Positions 1-9,637 are shown, numbered from the stretch's first letter. The stretch is DNA of 47,037 nt from Deltaproteobacteria bacterium (GCA_013349285.1 DUZU01000025.1:1-47037), one strand, 5' to 3'. The notes: generated by a model not told the origin, from the letters alone. Made by a program: numbers and translations.

Positions 1-3000
1 GGTGAGGAAAAACACCCGATCTTACGCTTTGACACCAGCGGTAATCCCTACAATGCCACTCCCGGCAGCCCGGAGTCTTATCAATCCATCGTTGAGGGGA
101 TGGTTTATTCTGCGCTCGACCGAAGCGCCATCGCCCCGTTGTGGGAAGTGCAGACCGCCAAAAAGCAAACAGATGCCGGCGACCCGAAAGCCGGCTTGAC
201 GGAAGAGGAACGGGCCGGGCGCGACGGGCAATTGGCAGCACCTGTCACCGGTGACACCCAGGTTTTTCGTCCGGTTGTTCTCGACTTGGACGGCGACGGC
301 ATCGAGACCGTAGGTAAAGACGCCAGCGGTGTGGTGTTTGATGTGGACGACTCCGGCTTTATGAAAGAGACCGGCTGGGTAACCGGCGGCGATGCCTTTC
401 TTACACTGGACCGTGACTATAACGGCGAGACCAATACCGGCAGGGAAATATTTTCTAACAGCGTTGTTGACGTCAGGCGTCGTGGGCTTGCCGGGATGGC
501 TTGGGTGGACAGCAACTATGATGGCAAGCTCACGGCAGCCGACCCGGTGTGGAATGAGTTGAAGGTGTGGCAAGATGACGGTGACGGCGTGGACGAGGCG
601 GGGGAAAGGAAAACCATGGCCGAATTGGGTATCACCGAACTCAACTACAGCATGGGTTCCTTTACCCAAAACGGCCAGGTGAAACAACTGGCCAGCCCGG
701 ATTTGGAGGCGGATACTGAAGGCTCCCGCATCAATGTGGTGCCGGAAGGCATCATTGTTGAAACCAGCAATGGCGAAATCAGCTTGCTGGTTTCCCGCAT
801 CGATGACTTGACGGCAGTGGAGGCGAACCGTGACGGAGTTACCGGCTACGAGGATGTCGAATCGATTATTGCAAGCGCTGATCTCCTGGCCAACGATACT
901 TTGGGTGGTTTCTTGGGACGGGATTTGACAATTACGGGGCTCAGTAATTTTCAGCATGGTACAGGATTTATCGATGCCAACGGTTTCATACACTTTAATC
1001 CGGAAGCGAACTACTACGGCACCGATGCCGGGTTCGACTATACCATCAAGGCTATAAACGACCAAGAGGGTACTGGTACGGTCGTTCTGACTTTACAGGG
1101 GGTCAATGATGCGCCCTCCGCCGGGCCAGTCGATCTCGCTTCACGAGCGATATATGGCTACACGCCAGTTCAGTACGACTATGACACGGGCGACTACGTA
1201 AGCGGCGGGAATCCGATTTATCAGCCATACGCGACTTATGGTTCGCAAATTATTTATGACCCGCCTCCTACTCCGCCCTACTATGATGAGGATTGGTCTT
1301 ACGTTCTCCACACTACCCCGGTTGCCTATGAGAATACCGGGGCCGGGCAAGTGCATGGTAACGACGTGGACGACCCCGAGTCGTCCCTAACCTATCAGGT
1401 TGTCAGTCAGCCTCAGTATGGTTCGGTCACAGTGAATACTGACGGTACGTTCCATTATACCAGTTGGAAAGAGCCTAATGTGGCCAGTGACTATATCGTA
1501 GTAAATGGACAGTACGGAAGCCTCAGGGGCGGCACACTCTACACTGAATCCAATCTGCCTGGGCAGGCGGTTTATCCTGCTTCGGATGTTTTTCAGGTCA
1601 AAATAACCGATCCGCATGGGGCCAGCACGACGCAATCGATTTCGGTTGCGCATTACGGGCCTTATTTGCCGCCCACCCCGCCAGGTGGTGGCGGCAAGAA
1701 GCCCATAGCCCTTGACCTTAACGGGAACGGGTTTGAGTTTGTCGATCTGGATGACTCCAATGTCTTCTTTGACGTGAACGGCGACGGGTGGAAGGAACGA
1801 ACCTCTTGGGTGGCGCCGGGTGACGGCTTACTGGCCTATGATGCCGACGGGAACGGCAAGATCGAGCATGCCGAAGAGATTAGTTTTACCGGTTACAAGC
1901 CCGGCGCACAGACCGACCTTGAAGGTTTGCAGGCTTTTGACAGTAACGGCGACGGGTTTTTTTCCGCAGCCGATGATAACTGGTCGAAATTCGGCGTCTG
2001 GCAGGATGCCGATCAGGACGGGGTCACCGACCTTGGCGAATTCCGTACCCTTGATGATATGGGGGTGGTCTCCATCGCCCTTAGTAGCGATGGCCAGTTT
2101 TCCGTGGTTGACGGCCAGACGATACATGGTGTCGGTTCAGTTACCTTGACCGACGGCAGTGCCATGGCGATGGCCGATGTGACCCTGACATATTCCAACC
2201 AGGTGCAGGTAAATTTGCCGGATGGCACCAGTCATATTGTTGAACGCTCACCTTTCTCCGAAAACGGTGAGTTACTGGAAGGCACACCGGATAATGATCT
2301 GATTTTGGGCAAAAACGGCAATAATATCGTCCAAGCCTATGCCGGTGATGATGTGGTTTTCGAGGATGGCGGCAACGACATCATCGATGCCGGTGAGGGT
2401 AATGACATTGTTTATGCCGGTGCGGATAATGATCTGGTCATGGGCGGTGCTGGTGACGATGTGTTATATGCCGGGCTGGGCAACGACGTGGTGTTTGGCG
2501 GTGACGGCAACGATGCCGTCTTTGCCGAAGGGGGCAATGATGTGGTTTTTGGCGGTGCTGGTAACGATCTTGTCTCCGGCGGTTGGGGTAATGATGTGCT
2601 CTCCGGCGATGATGGCGATGATCAGGTCTATGGCGAAGCGGGCAACGACGCGTTGTTCGGAGGAGACGGGAACGACGATTTAGCCGGCATGGACGGTTAT
2701 GACCGTCTGGACGGCGGTGCGGGTAACGACCTGTTGGATGGCGGTGAAGATGTAGATGAGATGATCGGCGGTGCCGGGGATGACATCTACGTGGTGGACA
2801 ACGTGGCAGATGTTGTCACGGAAAACTTTGATGAAGGCATTGATACGGTGCGCTCTTCGATCAACTATACGTTGGCCGCAAATCTTGAGAATCTCACCCT
2901 TACCGGCAGCTACGATTTGACCGGCGTCGGTAATGATTCCGCCAACGTTCTCACCGGCAATAGCGGCACGAATATACTTACTGCCGGTTCCGGCAACGAT

Positions 3001-6000
3001 ATTTTGGACGGTGGCTTTGGCGTCGACACCCTGAATGGTGGTTTGGGTGACGATACTTATATCGTAGATAACACTAACGATAGGGTGATCGAGATTGCCA
3101 ACGGCGGCAGCGACAGAGTTTTTGCCTCGGCAAGTTACACCCTGTCCGATAACGTGGAGAATCTGGCGCTGACCGGCACGGCTGGTATCGACGGCAGCGG
3201 CAATGACCTGAACAATGTGATCACCGGCAACATCGCCGACAACATCCTCGACGGCGTCGCAGGGGCAGACTCTATGATCGGCGGACGGGGCAACGACACC
3301 TATGTCGTGGATCACATAGCTGATCAGGCTATCGAATTGGCCAATGAGGGTGTGGATACGGTAGTCTCCAGCCTCTCATGGGCCTTGGGCGAAAACTTAG
3401 AGAACCTTGCCCTCACGGGGGATGCCGATTTGAACGGCACCGGTAACCAGCTTGATAATGTCATCTCCGGCAATGCCGGCAGTAACCGTATCGATGGTGG
3501 TTTGGGTGTTGACAGCATGGCAGGCGGTAAGGGTGATGATACCTATATCGTCGACAACATCGACGATAGGGTGCTTGATCTGGTCAATGGGGGGCATGAC
3601 AGTGTCATTGCCTCGGTGAGTTATACTTTATCCGACAACGTTGAGAACTTGACGCTGATCGGTACAGAGGACCTGAACGGCTACGGTAACGACCTCGATA
3701 ATGTGATCATTGGTAATTCCGGCAACAACCGTATCGACGGTGGCGGCGGGGTAGATGTTATGACCGGTGGCTCAGGTGACGATACCTATGTTGTTGATAA
3801 TACGGCTGACGTGGTAAGCGAGGCTGCAACTGGGGGCTTCGATAATGTTTTTGCCTCGGCTGGCTACACCTTGTCCGACAACGTCGAGAACCTGACCTTG
3901 ACCGGCACGGCGAATATATACGGGATCGGTAATGAGTTGGGTAACGCCATAACGGGCAATGTCGGCAACAACTTTATCGATGGCGGCACAGGTTCGGATG
4001 TCATGGCCGGCGATGGCGGCAATGATACCTATGTGGTCGAGAGTGTCGGCGATCTTGTCGTCGAGCGGGTTGACGAGGGTCTCGACCATGTCTATTCCTC
4101 GATCAGTTATGTCCTGCCGGAGAATGTCGAGAACCTGACCTTGACCGGTGCTGCGGATATAGACGGCACCGGCAATGGACTTGATAACGTTATTAACGGC
4201 AATGTCGGCAATAACTTTATTGATGGCGGCACAGGTTCGGATGTCATGGCCGGCGATAGCGGCAATGATACCTATGTGGTCGAGAGTGTCGGCGATCTTG
4301 TCGTCGAGCGGGTTGACGAAGGCCTTGACCATGTCTATTCCTCGATCAGTTATGTCCTGCCGGAGAACGTCGAGAACCTGACCTTGACCGGCACAGCGAA
4401 TATAAACGGCACCGGCAATGGACTTGATAACATTATCGTTGGCAATGTGGCGGATAATGTCATCGATGGTGGGGCTGGCGCCGACTCGTTAATCGGCGGT
4501 GCGGGTGATGATATTTATATTGTCGATAATGCCGGCGATAGCACCGTCGAGCTTGCTGCTGAAGGTATCGACAAGGTACTGTCTTCAGTGAGCTACGTCC
4601 TCTCTGCCAATGTCGAAAACCTCACGCTTACCGGCATAGCAGATATCGATGGCACCGGTAATGAGCTTGACAACATCATTATCGGCAATGATGCTAATAA
4701 CCACCTTGCCGGAAAGGAGGGGGACGATAGCCTGTTTGGCAACGCCGGCAACGATGTCCTTGATGGCGGTAGGGGTAACGACGTTCTCGATGGTGGTGTC
4801 GGTGACGATATCTACCTTTGGCAAAAAGAGGATGGGCTCGACCGGATTGTCGATGCGGATGGTTTTGATACCGTTCAGTTCGGTGAGGGGCTCAATCTCG
4901 ACAACCTGGCACTACGCGTGACCGATGAGAACGGCATCCACACCGCCCACCTGCGGGCTCTTAACGACGGCGGCTGCGAGATGACTGATCAAGGGTTTGA
5001 CTTTGTCGTTGGGTTAGATGCCGACGGGAACTATGTTTCCCCGATTGAGCAGTTCGTTCTTGCAGGTGGCACCCAACTTAGCTTTGATGATCTGCTGATC
5101 AAGACGGAGGTGACCTTGGTTCGTCCAGGACACCAAGCTGACCACGGTAATAATGGCAAGGGTGGGCATGATTCTGACTTAAGTTTTGGTAAGTATGAGC
5201 AAAATGCTGCGTGGCTTAAACAGGTACTTATGACCGACGGTACTCGGATGAGTTTGGACGATTTGCCGGACGATACTTTAATAGAGGCCGTTAATCCGGT
5301 AAACCGTACAGTGGGTACCGGGCGCAATGACGACATTATCATTGGCAGTGGCAATGGCGAAACGATTAAAGCTGGAACCGGGAACGATATTGTGTTTGCA
5401 TTAGCAGGAGATGATACGCTTTACGGAGAAGGCGGCAATGATGCGTTGCTTGGCGGGAACGGCGCTGACACCATGATCGGTGGCTGTGGTTACGACATCC
5501 TGTCCGGCGGGGAAGGTAAGGATATATTAATTGCGGGGCATCAAAACAATCTGCTTCTGGGCGGGAATGGTAATGACCGGATTCTGGCCGGTACCGGCAA
5601 CGACTTTATTGCCGGCGGGCGGCGAGACGACACAATCGTCACCGGCGCCGGCAACAACACCGTGGCCTTCAACCGTAGGGACGGACGCGATACCATCCTG
5701 GCCTCCGTCGGTGCCCACAATACTTTGTCCTTGGGTGGCGACCTGAATTATCGCGATCTTAGCTTTTGCCGGTCGGGAGACGATCTGGTGCTTGATGCCA
5801 GCCATCATGATGCCATCACCTTTAAAGATTGGTATGCTTCATCGGATAATCGCACTTTCTTCACTCTGCAGATGATTGAACAAGAAAGCGATGTCCTGGA
5901 TGATTGGCAGTTCTCATCGAGCAAGCAAACCTTTGTGGTGCGGCAGATGATAAGAAAGGCCGCCAACGATAACCTTTTTGACAAGAAGGTAGAATTCTTC

Positions 6001-6279
6001 GATTTTCAAAAGCTGGTCGCTCACTTTGACCAGGCCCGTTCGGCAAATCCGAGATTGACGCGCTGGGACTTGATGAATGGCTTGCTTGACGCGCATCTTG
6101 GCGGTAGTGATGATGTGGCGTTGGGCGGCGAATTAGCCTACCAATACGGACAGTCGGGTTCGCTCGCGCAGATCGGCATTTCAGCGGCGCAGGCGGCGCT
6201 CAAAGATCCAGGATTCGGTGGTATGCAAACGTTGAAACCGTTTGAGGGGTTGCCGAACGAGATCGCGATTGGCCATTAA
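1..6279 (+). CDS. Giant RTX calcium-binding exoprotein, type I secretion substrate (5' end outside window)
   Basis: The frame is open from base 1, so the true start lies left of the window; the first in-window ATG at 100 is probably internal. In order I see: an EF-hand-like Asp/Gly module (about 271-660, LDLDGDGIE), a cadherin-like module (about 860-1120, ending GVNDAP), a second cadherin-like module (about 1310-1660), a second copy of the EF-hand-like module (about 1696-2100), RTX nonapeptides (2281-2770), eight units of about 81 residues (2767-4738), a second RTX block (5311-5660) and a non-repetitive tail with no cysteine after the RTX block. The tail resembles the C-terminal uncleaved secretion region of large RTX proteins. 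In this family calcium folds the GGxGxD repeats outside the cell after export. The HlyC-, HlyD- and TolC-like genes that follow on the same strand support type I secretion. No catalytic domain is visible; adhesin or toxin cannot be separated from this part alone. Confidence 0.93.
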   Translation, partial: GEEKHPILRFDTSGNPYNATPGSPESYQSIVEGMVYSALDRSAIAPLWEVQTAKKQTDAGDPKAGLTEEERAGRDGQLAAPVTGDTQVFRPVVLDLDGDGIETVGKDASGVVFDVDDSGFMKETGWVTGGDAFLTLDRDYNGETNTGREIFSNSVVDVRRRGLAGMAWVDSNYDGKLTAADPVWNELKVWQDDGDGVDEAGERKTMAELGITELNYSMGSFTQNGQVKQLASPDLEADTEGSRINVVPEGIIVETSNGEISLLVSRIDDLTAVEANRDGVTGYEDVESIIASADLLANDTLGGFLGRDLTITGLSNFQHGTGFIDANGFIHFNPEANYYGTDAGFDYTIKAINDQEGTGTVVLTLQGVNDAPSAGPVDLASRAIYGYTPVQYDYDTGDYVSGGNPIYQPYATYGSQIIYDPPPTPPYYDEDWSYVLHTTPVAYENTGAGQVHGNDVDDPESSLTYQVVSQPQYGSVTVNTDGTFHYTSWKEPNVASDYIVVNGQYGSLRGGTLYTESNLPGQAVYPASDVFQVKITDPHGASTTQSISVAHYGPYLPPTPPGGGGKKPIALDLNGNGFEFVDLDDSNVFFDVNGDGWKERTSWVAPGDGLLAYDADGNGKIEHAEEISFTGYKPGAQTDLEGLQAFDSNGDGFFSAADDNWSKFGVWQDADQDGVTDLGEFRTLDDMGVVSIALSSDGQFSVVDGQTIHGVGSVTLTDGSAMAMADVTLTYSNQVQVNLPDGTSHIVERSPFSENGELLEGTPDNDLILGKNGNNIVQAYAGDDVVFEDGGNDIIDAGEGNDIVYAGADNDLVMGGAGDDVLYAGLGNDVVFGGDGNDAVFAEGGNDVVFGGAGNDLVSGGWGNDVLSGDDGDDQVYGEAGNDALFGGDGNDDLAGMDGYDRLDGGAGNDLLDGGEDVDEMIGGAGDDIYVVDNVADVVTENFDEGIDTVRSSINYTLAANLENLTLTGSYDLTGVGNDSANVLTGNSGTNILTAGSGNDILDGGFGVDTLNGGLGDDTYIVDNTNDRVIEIANGGSDRVFASASYTLSDNVENLALTGTAGIDGSGNDLNNVITGNIADNILDGVAGADSMIGGRGNDTYVVDHIADQAIELANEGVDTVVSSLSWALGENLENLALTGDADLNGTGNQLDNVISGNAGSNRIDGGLGVDSMAGGKGDDTYIVDNIDDRVLDLVNGGHDSVIASVSYTLSDNVENLTLIGTEDLNGYGNDLDNVIIGNSGNNRIDGGGGVDVMTGGSGDDTYVVDNTADVVSEAATGGFDNVFASAGYTLSDNVENLTLTGTANIYGIGNELGNAITGNVGNNFIDGGTGSDVMAGDGGNDTYVVESVGDLVVERVDEGLDHVYSSISYVLPENVENLTLTGAADIDGTGNGLDNVINGNVGNNFIDGGTGSDVMAGDSGNDTYVVESVGDLVVERVDEGLDHVYSSISYVLPENVENLTLTGTANINGTGNGLDNIIVGNVADNVIDGGAGADSLIGGAGDDIYIVDNAGDSTVELAAEGIDKVLSSVSYVLSANVENLTLTGIADIDGTGNELDNIIIGNDANNHLAGKEGDDSLFGNAGNDVLDGGRGNDVLDGGVGDDIYLWQKEDGLDRIVDADGFDTVQFGEGLNLDNLALRVTDENGIHTAHLRALNDGGCEMTDQGFDFVVGLDADGNYVSPIEQFVLAGGTQLSFDDLLIKTEVTLVRPGHQADHGNNGKGGHDSDLSFGKYEQNAAWLKQVLMTDGTRMSLDDLPDDTLIEAVNPVNRTVGTGRNDDIIIGSGNGETIKAGTGNDIVFALAGDDTLYGEGGNDALLGGNGADTMIGGCGYDILSGGEGKDILIAGHQNNLLLGGNGNDRILAGTGNDFIAGGRRDDTIVTGAGNNTVAFNRRDGRDTILASVGAHNTLSLGGDLNYRDLSFCRSGDDLVLDASHHDAITFKDWYASSDNRTFFTLQMIEQESDVLDDWQFSSSKQTFVVRQMIRKAANDNLFDKKVEFFDFQKLVAHFDQARSANPRLTRWDLMNGLLDAHLGGSDDVALGGELAYQYGQSGSLAQIGISAAQAALKDPGFGGMQTLKPFEGLPNEIAIGH
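2281..2770 (+). repeat. RTX nonapeptide block 1 (GGxGxDxxx)
   Basis: About sixteen consecutive nine-residue units of the type GGAGNDxLx are encoded here. They are the hallmark of calcium-binding parallel beta-roll repeats in type I secreted proteins. Some units are degenerate (AGADND, AEGGND). Confidence 0.9.
2767..4738 (+). repeat. Eight ~81-residue repeats in the RTX protein
   Basis: Each unit reads roughly G(G)xGDDTYxVDN, an acidic stretch, SSxSYxLxxNVENLTLTG, GTGNxLDN, then an IDGGxGxDxM half that leads into the next unit. The first unit is about 90 residues; the others are 81 residues (243 bp). This is a known repeat type in large RTX proteins, alternating a half beta-roll with a beta-sandwich-like stretch. 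Confidence 0.85.
3958..4443 (+). repeat. Recent 243-bp tandem duplication
   Basis: The units at 3958-4200 and 4201-4443 are nearly identical at base level over most of their length. They differ at scattered third positions and in GDGG versus GDSG. Their neighbours are clearly more diverged, which points to a recent unit duplication or gene conversion. Confidence 0.85.
5311..5660 (+). repeat. RTX nonapeptide block 2
   Basis: A second run of about twelve GGxGxDxxx-type units lies immediately before the C-terminal tail. RTX blocks close to the C-terminus usually precede the export signal recognised by the HlyB/HlyD/TolC channel. Confidence 0.85.
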
Positions 6280-6355
6280 ATGCAAGCCCCGATCGCACCG
6301 CTGCGGATGATTGGGATATTATCATTGATAAAAGTTGTTAAATTAGGAGTGACCC

Positions 6356-6826
6356 ATGAACATGAATGCGCAACAACTTGAAGAAGCCAAGGCGGGCCTC
6401 AAGAAGCTTCCCATTCTCGGACCAGTGTTCTGGCTATATGCACGAGATGAGCGCAGGAAATTTACTTTCATCGCTGACCAAGATTGGCTTCTCATGCCGC
6501 CGGTTATCCTCGATCAGTGCAAATTGTACATGAAGGATGAGATGCCTTGGGTTTTTATTACCTGGGCATTGGTCAGCGACGAAATTGATGCGCGTCTGCG
6601 CTCTCATGTGCCGAAAATTGCACCTCACGAATGGAAATCCGGAGAGCATGTCTGGCTGATCGACATCGTCGCCCCGTTCGGCCAGTCTGAGGAAATGGTC
6701 GATGAGTTGCGAAGAACGCAATTTCCTGGCCGTAAAGTATGTGCGCTTGTGCCCGACGTGCAGCAGAGAAGCGGTTTGGTCGTGCGAGAATGGTCACCAA
6801 CTAATTCTAGCAAGACGGTTTCCTGA
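6356..6826 (+). CDS. HlyC-like toxin-activating acyltransferase homologue with altered active site
   Basis: The 156-residue product has the HlyC family framework: LG-x-V-x-WLY near residues 21-28, DWLLMPP at 43-49, Q54, a P-x-x-x-x-TWA segment at 64-71, the W-x-SG motif at 93-96 and W-x-ID-x-VAPFG at 100-109. In E. coli HlyC, Ser20 and His23 in SPLH are needed to transfer an acyl group from acyl-ACP to lysines of the toxin. Aligned by eye, these positions are Asp31 and Arg34 here (RDERRK). The conserved Asp of W-x-ID (Asp103) is kept. It may therefore be inactive, a chaperone, or use other residues. The ATG has a good ribosome site, AGGAG six bases upstream. It sits 76 bases after the RTX gene, so co-transcription is likely. 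Family call is firm; activity is doubtful. Confidence 0.85.
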   Translation: MNMNAQQLEEAKAGLKKLPILGPVFWLYARDERRKFTFIADQDWLLMPPVILDQCKLYMKDEMPWVFITWALVSDEIDARLRSHVPKIAPHEWKSGEHVWLIDIVAPFGQSEEMVDELRRTQFPGRKVCALVPDVQQRSGLVVREWSPTNSSKTVS

Positions 6827-6838
6827 GTTATTATAGGT

Positions 6839-8209
6839 ATGATTGGTAAACCTTCTAATGCCTTGCACAAGGACGCCTTGGATTTTGCGCCGGGGCTTCT
6901 GGCCATTCAGGAACGCCCACCCGCGAGATTGCCCAGGACTTTGATGTACTCCGTTTTGACACTTTTTTTGATTATGTTGACCTGGTCTATCTTCGGTAAA
7001 TTGGACATAATCGCCAGCGCAGAAGGCCGTTTGGTGCCGCAGAGTTACGTTAAGATTGTGCAGCCTGCCGATGCGGGGATTATTCAGGAAATCCTGGTCA
7101 AGGAAGGTGAGTCCGTTAAAGCCGGACAGATTCTAATGCGGATGGACACCAAGCTGGCCAAAGCCGATGAGCGAACCCTGGCAACCGAACTGGCCTTTAA
7201 ATCCCTGCAACTGCGGCGTATCGACGCGGAGCTTACAGGGCAGCAACTGGTCCGGAAAACTAGCGATCCGGATGATTTATTTCGTCAGGTCGAGGCACAA
7301 TACCGCGATCATCAACAGGCTTATCTGGATGCGCTGAGCCAGACGCGCGCGGCGCTGGAAAAGGCGCAGTATGATTATCATGCGGGCAGGGAAATATTGA
7401 CCAAGCTACGCGCGGTGACTCCTATTTTGAAGGCCCAGGCGGATTCCTATGCCGGTATGGGCAAGGACGGTTATGTTCCGCAAGTGATGGTGCAGAACAA
7501 ACAACGTGATTATCTGGAAAAGGAGCAAGACCTATGCGCTCAGGAATCCACAGTGCATAGTCTGAAAGCCGCTATTATGCAATCCAGGGCGCAACTGGCC
7601 AAGGTTACTTCCAAATATCGTAGCGAATTGCAAAACGAACGCATTGATGTGGAGAGTAAGTACCGAAAATTGCAGCAGGAGTTGGTTAAGTTGGGACACA
7701 AAACCTCACTGCTTGAACTCAAGGCGTCTCAAGCCGGTATTGTGAAGGATTTGGCCACCCACACGATCGGCACGGTCGTCTCCCCAGGAACAGTATTGCT
7801 GTCCATCGTTCCAGAACATGAGCCACTTGTGGCCGAGGTTATGGTCAAGAACGATGATGTCGGCTTTGTGTTTTCGCAGCAGAAGGTTAAGCTTAAATTG
7901 CTGGCCTATCCGTTTCAGAAATACGGTATGGTCGTTGGTGAAGTCATCCACATTGGCCCGGATGTGAGCAATATAACCACTCAGCAAAATGCTAACAAAG
8001 ATTTGTCCAAGGATAGCGTTGCCCCCACTCTGACCTACAAGGCATTAATTTCACTCAATAGCCAAGTGATCAATGTGGATGGCAAAAAACTCAAGATTTT
8101 GCCCGGCATGCAAGTGGTTGCCGAGATCAATCAGGGTCAGCGAAGCGTTATGGAATATCTGCTTTCTCCAGTAAGGAAAACACTTCACGATAGCGGCCGC
8201 GAGCGATAA
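6839..8209 (+). CDS. HlyD-family type I secretion periplasmic adaptor
   Basis: 456 residues. A cytoplasmic N-terminus of about 35 residues is followed by one membrane helix (about 36-56) and a biotinyl-lipoyl-like half (VKIVQPADAGIIQEILVKEGESVKAG, split here only in description). Then come a long coiled-coil hairpin (about 120-280), the second lipoyl half and a beta-barrel. The C-terminus carries the HlyD signature (LKILPGMQVVAEI, then MEYLLSPV). In the family this protein bridges the inner-membrane ABC transporter and TolC. It starts 12 bases after the HlyC-like gene, and its stop overlaps the next start (TAATG), so translation is probably coupled. No ABC transporter gene lies next to it, which is the odd point of this operon. 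Confidence 0.95.
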   Translation: MIGKPSNALHKDALDFAPGLLAIQERPPARLPRTLMYSVLTLFLIMLTWSIFGKLDIIASAEGRLVPQSYVKIVQPADAGIIQEILVKEGESVKAGQILMRMDTKLAKADERTLATELAFKSLQLRRIDAELTGQQLVRKTSDPDDLFRQVEAQYRDHQQAYLDALSQTRAALEKAQYDYHAGREILTKLRAVTPILKAQADSYAGMGKDGYVPQVMVQNKQRDYLEKEQDLCAQESTVHSLKAAIMQSRAQLAKVTSKYRSELQNERIDVESKYRKLQQELVKLGHKTSLLELKASQAGIVKDLATHTIGTVVSPGTVLLSIVPEHEPLVAEVMVKNDDVGFVFSQQKVKLKLLAYPFQKYGMVVGEVIHIGPDVSNITTQQNANKDLSKDSVAPTLTYKALISLNSQVINVDGKKLKILPGMQVVAEINQGQRSVMEYLLSPVRKTLHDSGRER

Positions 8210-9561
8210 TGAGGAAGGGAGATCTGCATAGGCGTTTAGTGCTACTGGCTACCGTTTTGCTGACGATGTTTTGGGTAAATTCGCCCGCATGGAGCACAAA
8301 CCTGCTTGAAGTGTATCGGCTTGCCCGGAACAATGATCCGATCTTCGAGGCGGCTCGCTATACCCTTGACGCCGCAGAACAGAAAATTCCTGAAGCGCGG
8401 GCCGGCCTGCTACCAACAGTGAATATGAATGGCAATGACTTGTACAACAATGCCTCGACCACCTTCGATCCATCTCCCACGATGAGTCGCAATGTGCACA
8501 CCTGGACTTGGACGCTCCAGCTTATACAGCCGCTTATCCGCATGCAAAACCTGTTCGCCTACCAGGAATCGGAATACCTTGTCGAGCAAGCAATGGCGCA
8601 ATTTGATCAAGCAAAACAGGATTTGATCTTGCGGGTTGTCCAAACCTATTTCGGTGTGGTCAGCGCTCAGGAAGGCATTGCTGCCGCTGAGGCCCAGGTA
8701 ATAGCCATGGAGGAGCAATTGGCACAATCAACACATGGCTATCAGGCCGGCACTCATGCTGTTACCGATGTTTACGAAGCCCGGTCACGTCTTGATTTGG
8801 CAACGGCTCAGCTCGTTGCAGCACGTAACGACTTGGCAAGCAAGCGTGCTGACTTGGAAAAAATAGTCGGTCCCGTGTCGTATCCTCTGGCGATGCTCCG
8901 GCCCGCAGTGGTGATCCCCAAACCGCAACCCAACGATATTCAGGCGTGGACGAATCAGGCACAAGAAAACAACCCAACAGTTCGGGCACAAAAAGCTGCG
9001 CTGGCCGTGGCAGAGGCTGAAATCCGCCGGAGCCGGGCTGAGCATCTGCCCACGCTGGACCTTACCGCCTCCTATGGGAAAAGCTACTCTTCCGGAAGTT
9101 TGACAACACCTACTGATTATACGACAGCGGTTACGTCACATCAGGCCGGGGTTCAGTTTAATATCCCGATTTTTGCGGGAGGGGGGACCACCGCCCGTGT
9201 GACCAAAGCAATCGCCAATAAATTCAAGGTACGCGCCGACATGGATACGGCACGTCGTCAGGTAATTGCCGATGCACGGCAGGCATATGCCGGCATTGAA
9301 AATGGTTTGTCACAGGTCGAAGCATTGGAATCGACCGTGGATTCAAGTAAAAGCTCGGTAAAGGGCAATCGAGCAGGGTTTAAACTTGGTATTCGTATGA
9401 ACATTGATGTTTTGAATGCCGAGCAACAGCTTTATGCCGCTAAGAGTGATCTTGTCAAGGCGCGCTATGATGCCCTGTTTCAGGGCTTTAAATTGAAGGC
9501 TGCCGCAGGCATTTTGGCAGTATCGGATGTTGCGGAAATTAGCGCCCAACTGGAAAATTAG
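8209..9561 (+). CDS. TolC-family outer membrane channel protein
   Basis: 450 residues. A signal peptide is visible (basic start, hydrophobic core at about 9-25, then SPAWST). Two outer-membrane-factor repeats follow, with long helices rich in Ala/Gln/Glu and the family opening (LLEVYRLARNNDPIFEAARY, the usual 'A..NDP....A' pattern). The family forms the trimeric channel-tunnel that lets the type I substrate leave the cell. The ATG overlaps the stop of the HlyD gene by one base. It is the last gene of the secretion operon, converging with a radical SAM gene 76 bases away. No strong terminator hairpin was seen in that gap, only a weak AT-rich one near 9602-9616. Confidence 0.95.
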   Translation: MRKGDLHRRLVLLATVLLTMFWVNSPAWSTNLLEVYRLARNNDPIFEAARYTLDAAEQKIPEARAGLLPTVNMNGNDLYNNASTTFDPSPTMSRNVHTWTWTLQLIQPLIRMQNLFAYQESEYLVEQAMAQFDQAKQDLILRVVQTYFGVVSAQEGIAAAEAQVIAMEEQLAQSTHGYQAGTHAVTDVYEARSRLDLATAQLVAARNDLASKRADLEKIVGPVSYPLAMLRPAVVIPKPQPNDIQAWTNQAQENNPTVRAQKAALAVAEAEIRRSRAEHLPTLDLTASYGKSYSSGSLTTPTDYTTAVTSHQAGVQFNIPIFAGGGTTARVTKAIANKFKVRADMDTARRQVIADARQAYAGIENGLSQVEALESTVDSSKSSVKGNRAGFKLGIRMNIDVLNAEQQLYAAKSDLVKARYDALFQGFKLKAAAGILAVSDVAEISAQLEN

Positions 9562-9637
9562 TTGTGGCCCTAATCCTTTTATGCACCCCTTCGGAAGGAT
9601 GTTTCTTAGAAAGAAATTATATTTTTTTCTCCGTTTT

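Noticed and set aside
22..1065. Long minus-strand open frame opposite the RTX gene
   Set aside because: It is the mirror of a GC-rich, repetitive coding frame; it has no ribosome site or recognisable domain. The same holds for the minus-strand frames at 2680-3315 and 3772-4332.
9602..9625. Terminator between TolC and radical SAM genes
   Set aside because: The stem (TTTCTT/AAGAAA) is AT-only and short; too weak to call.
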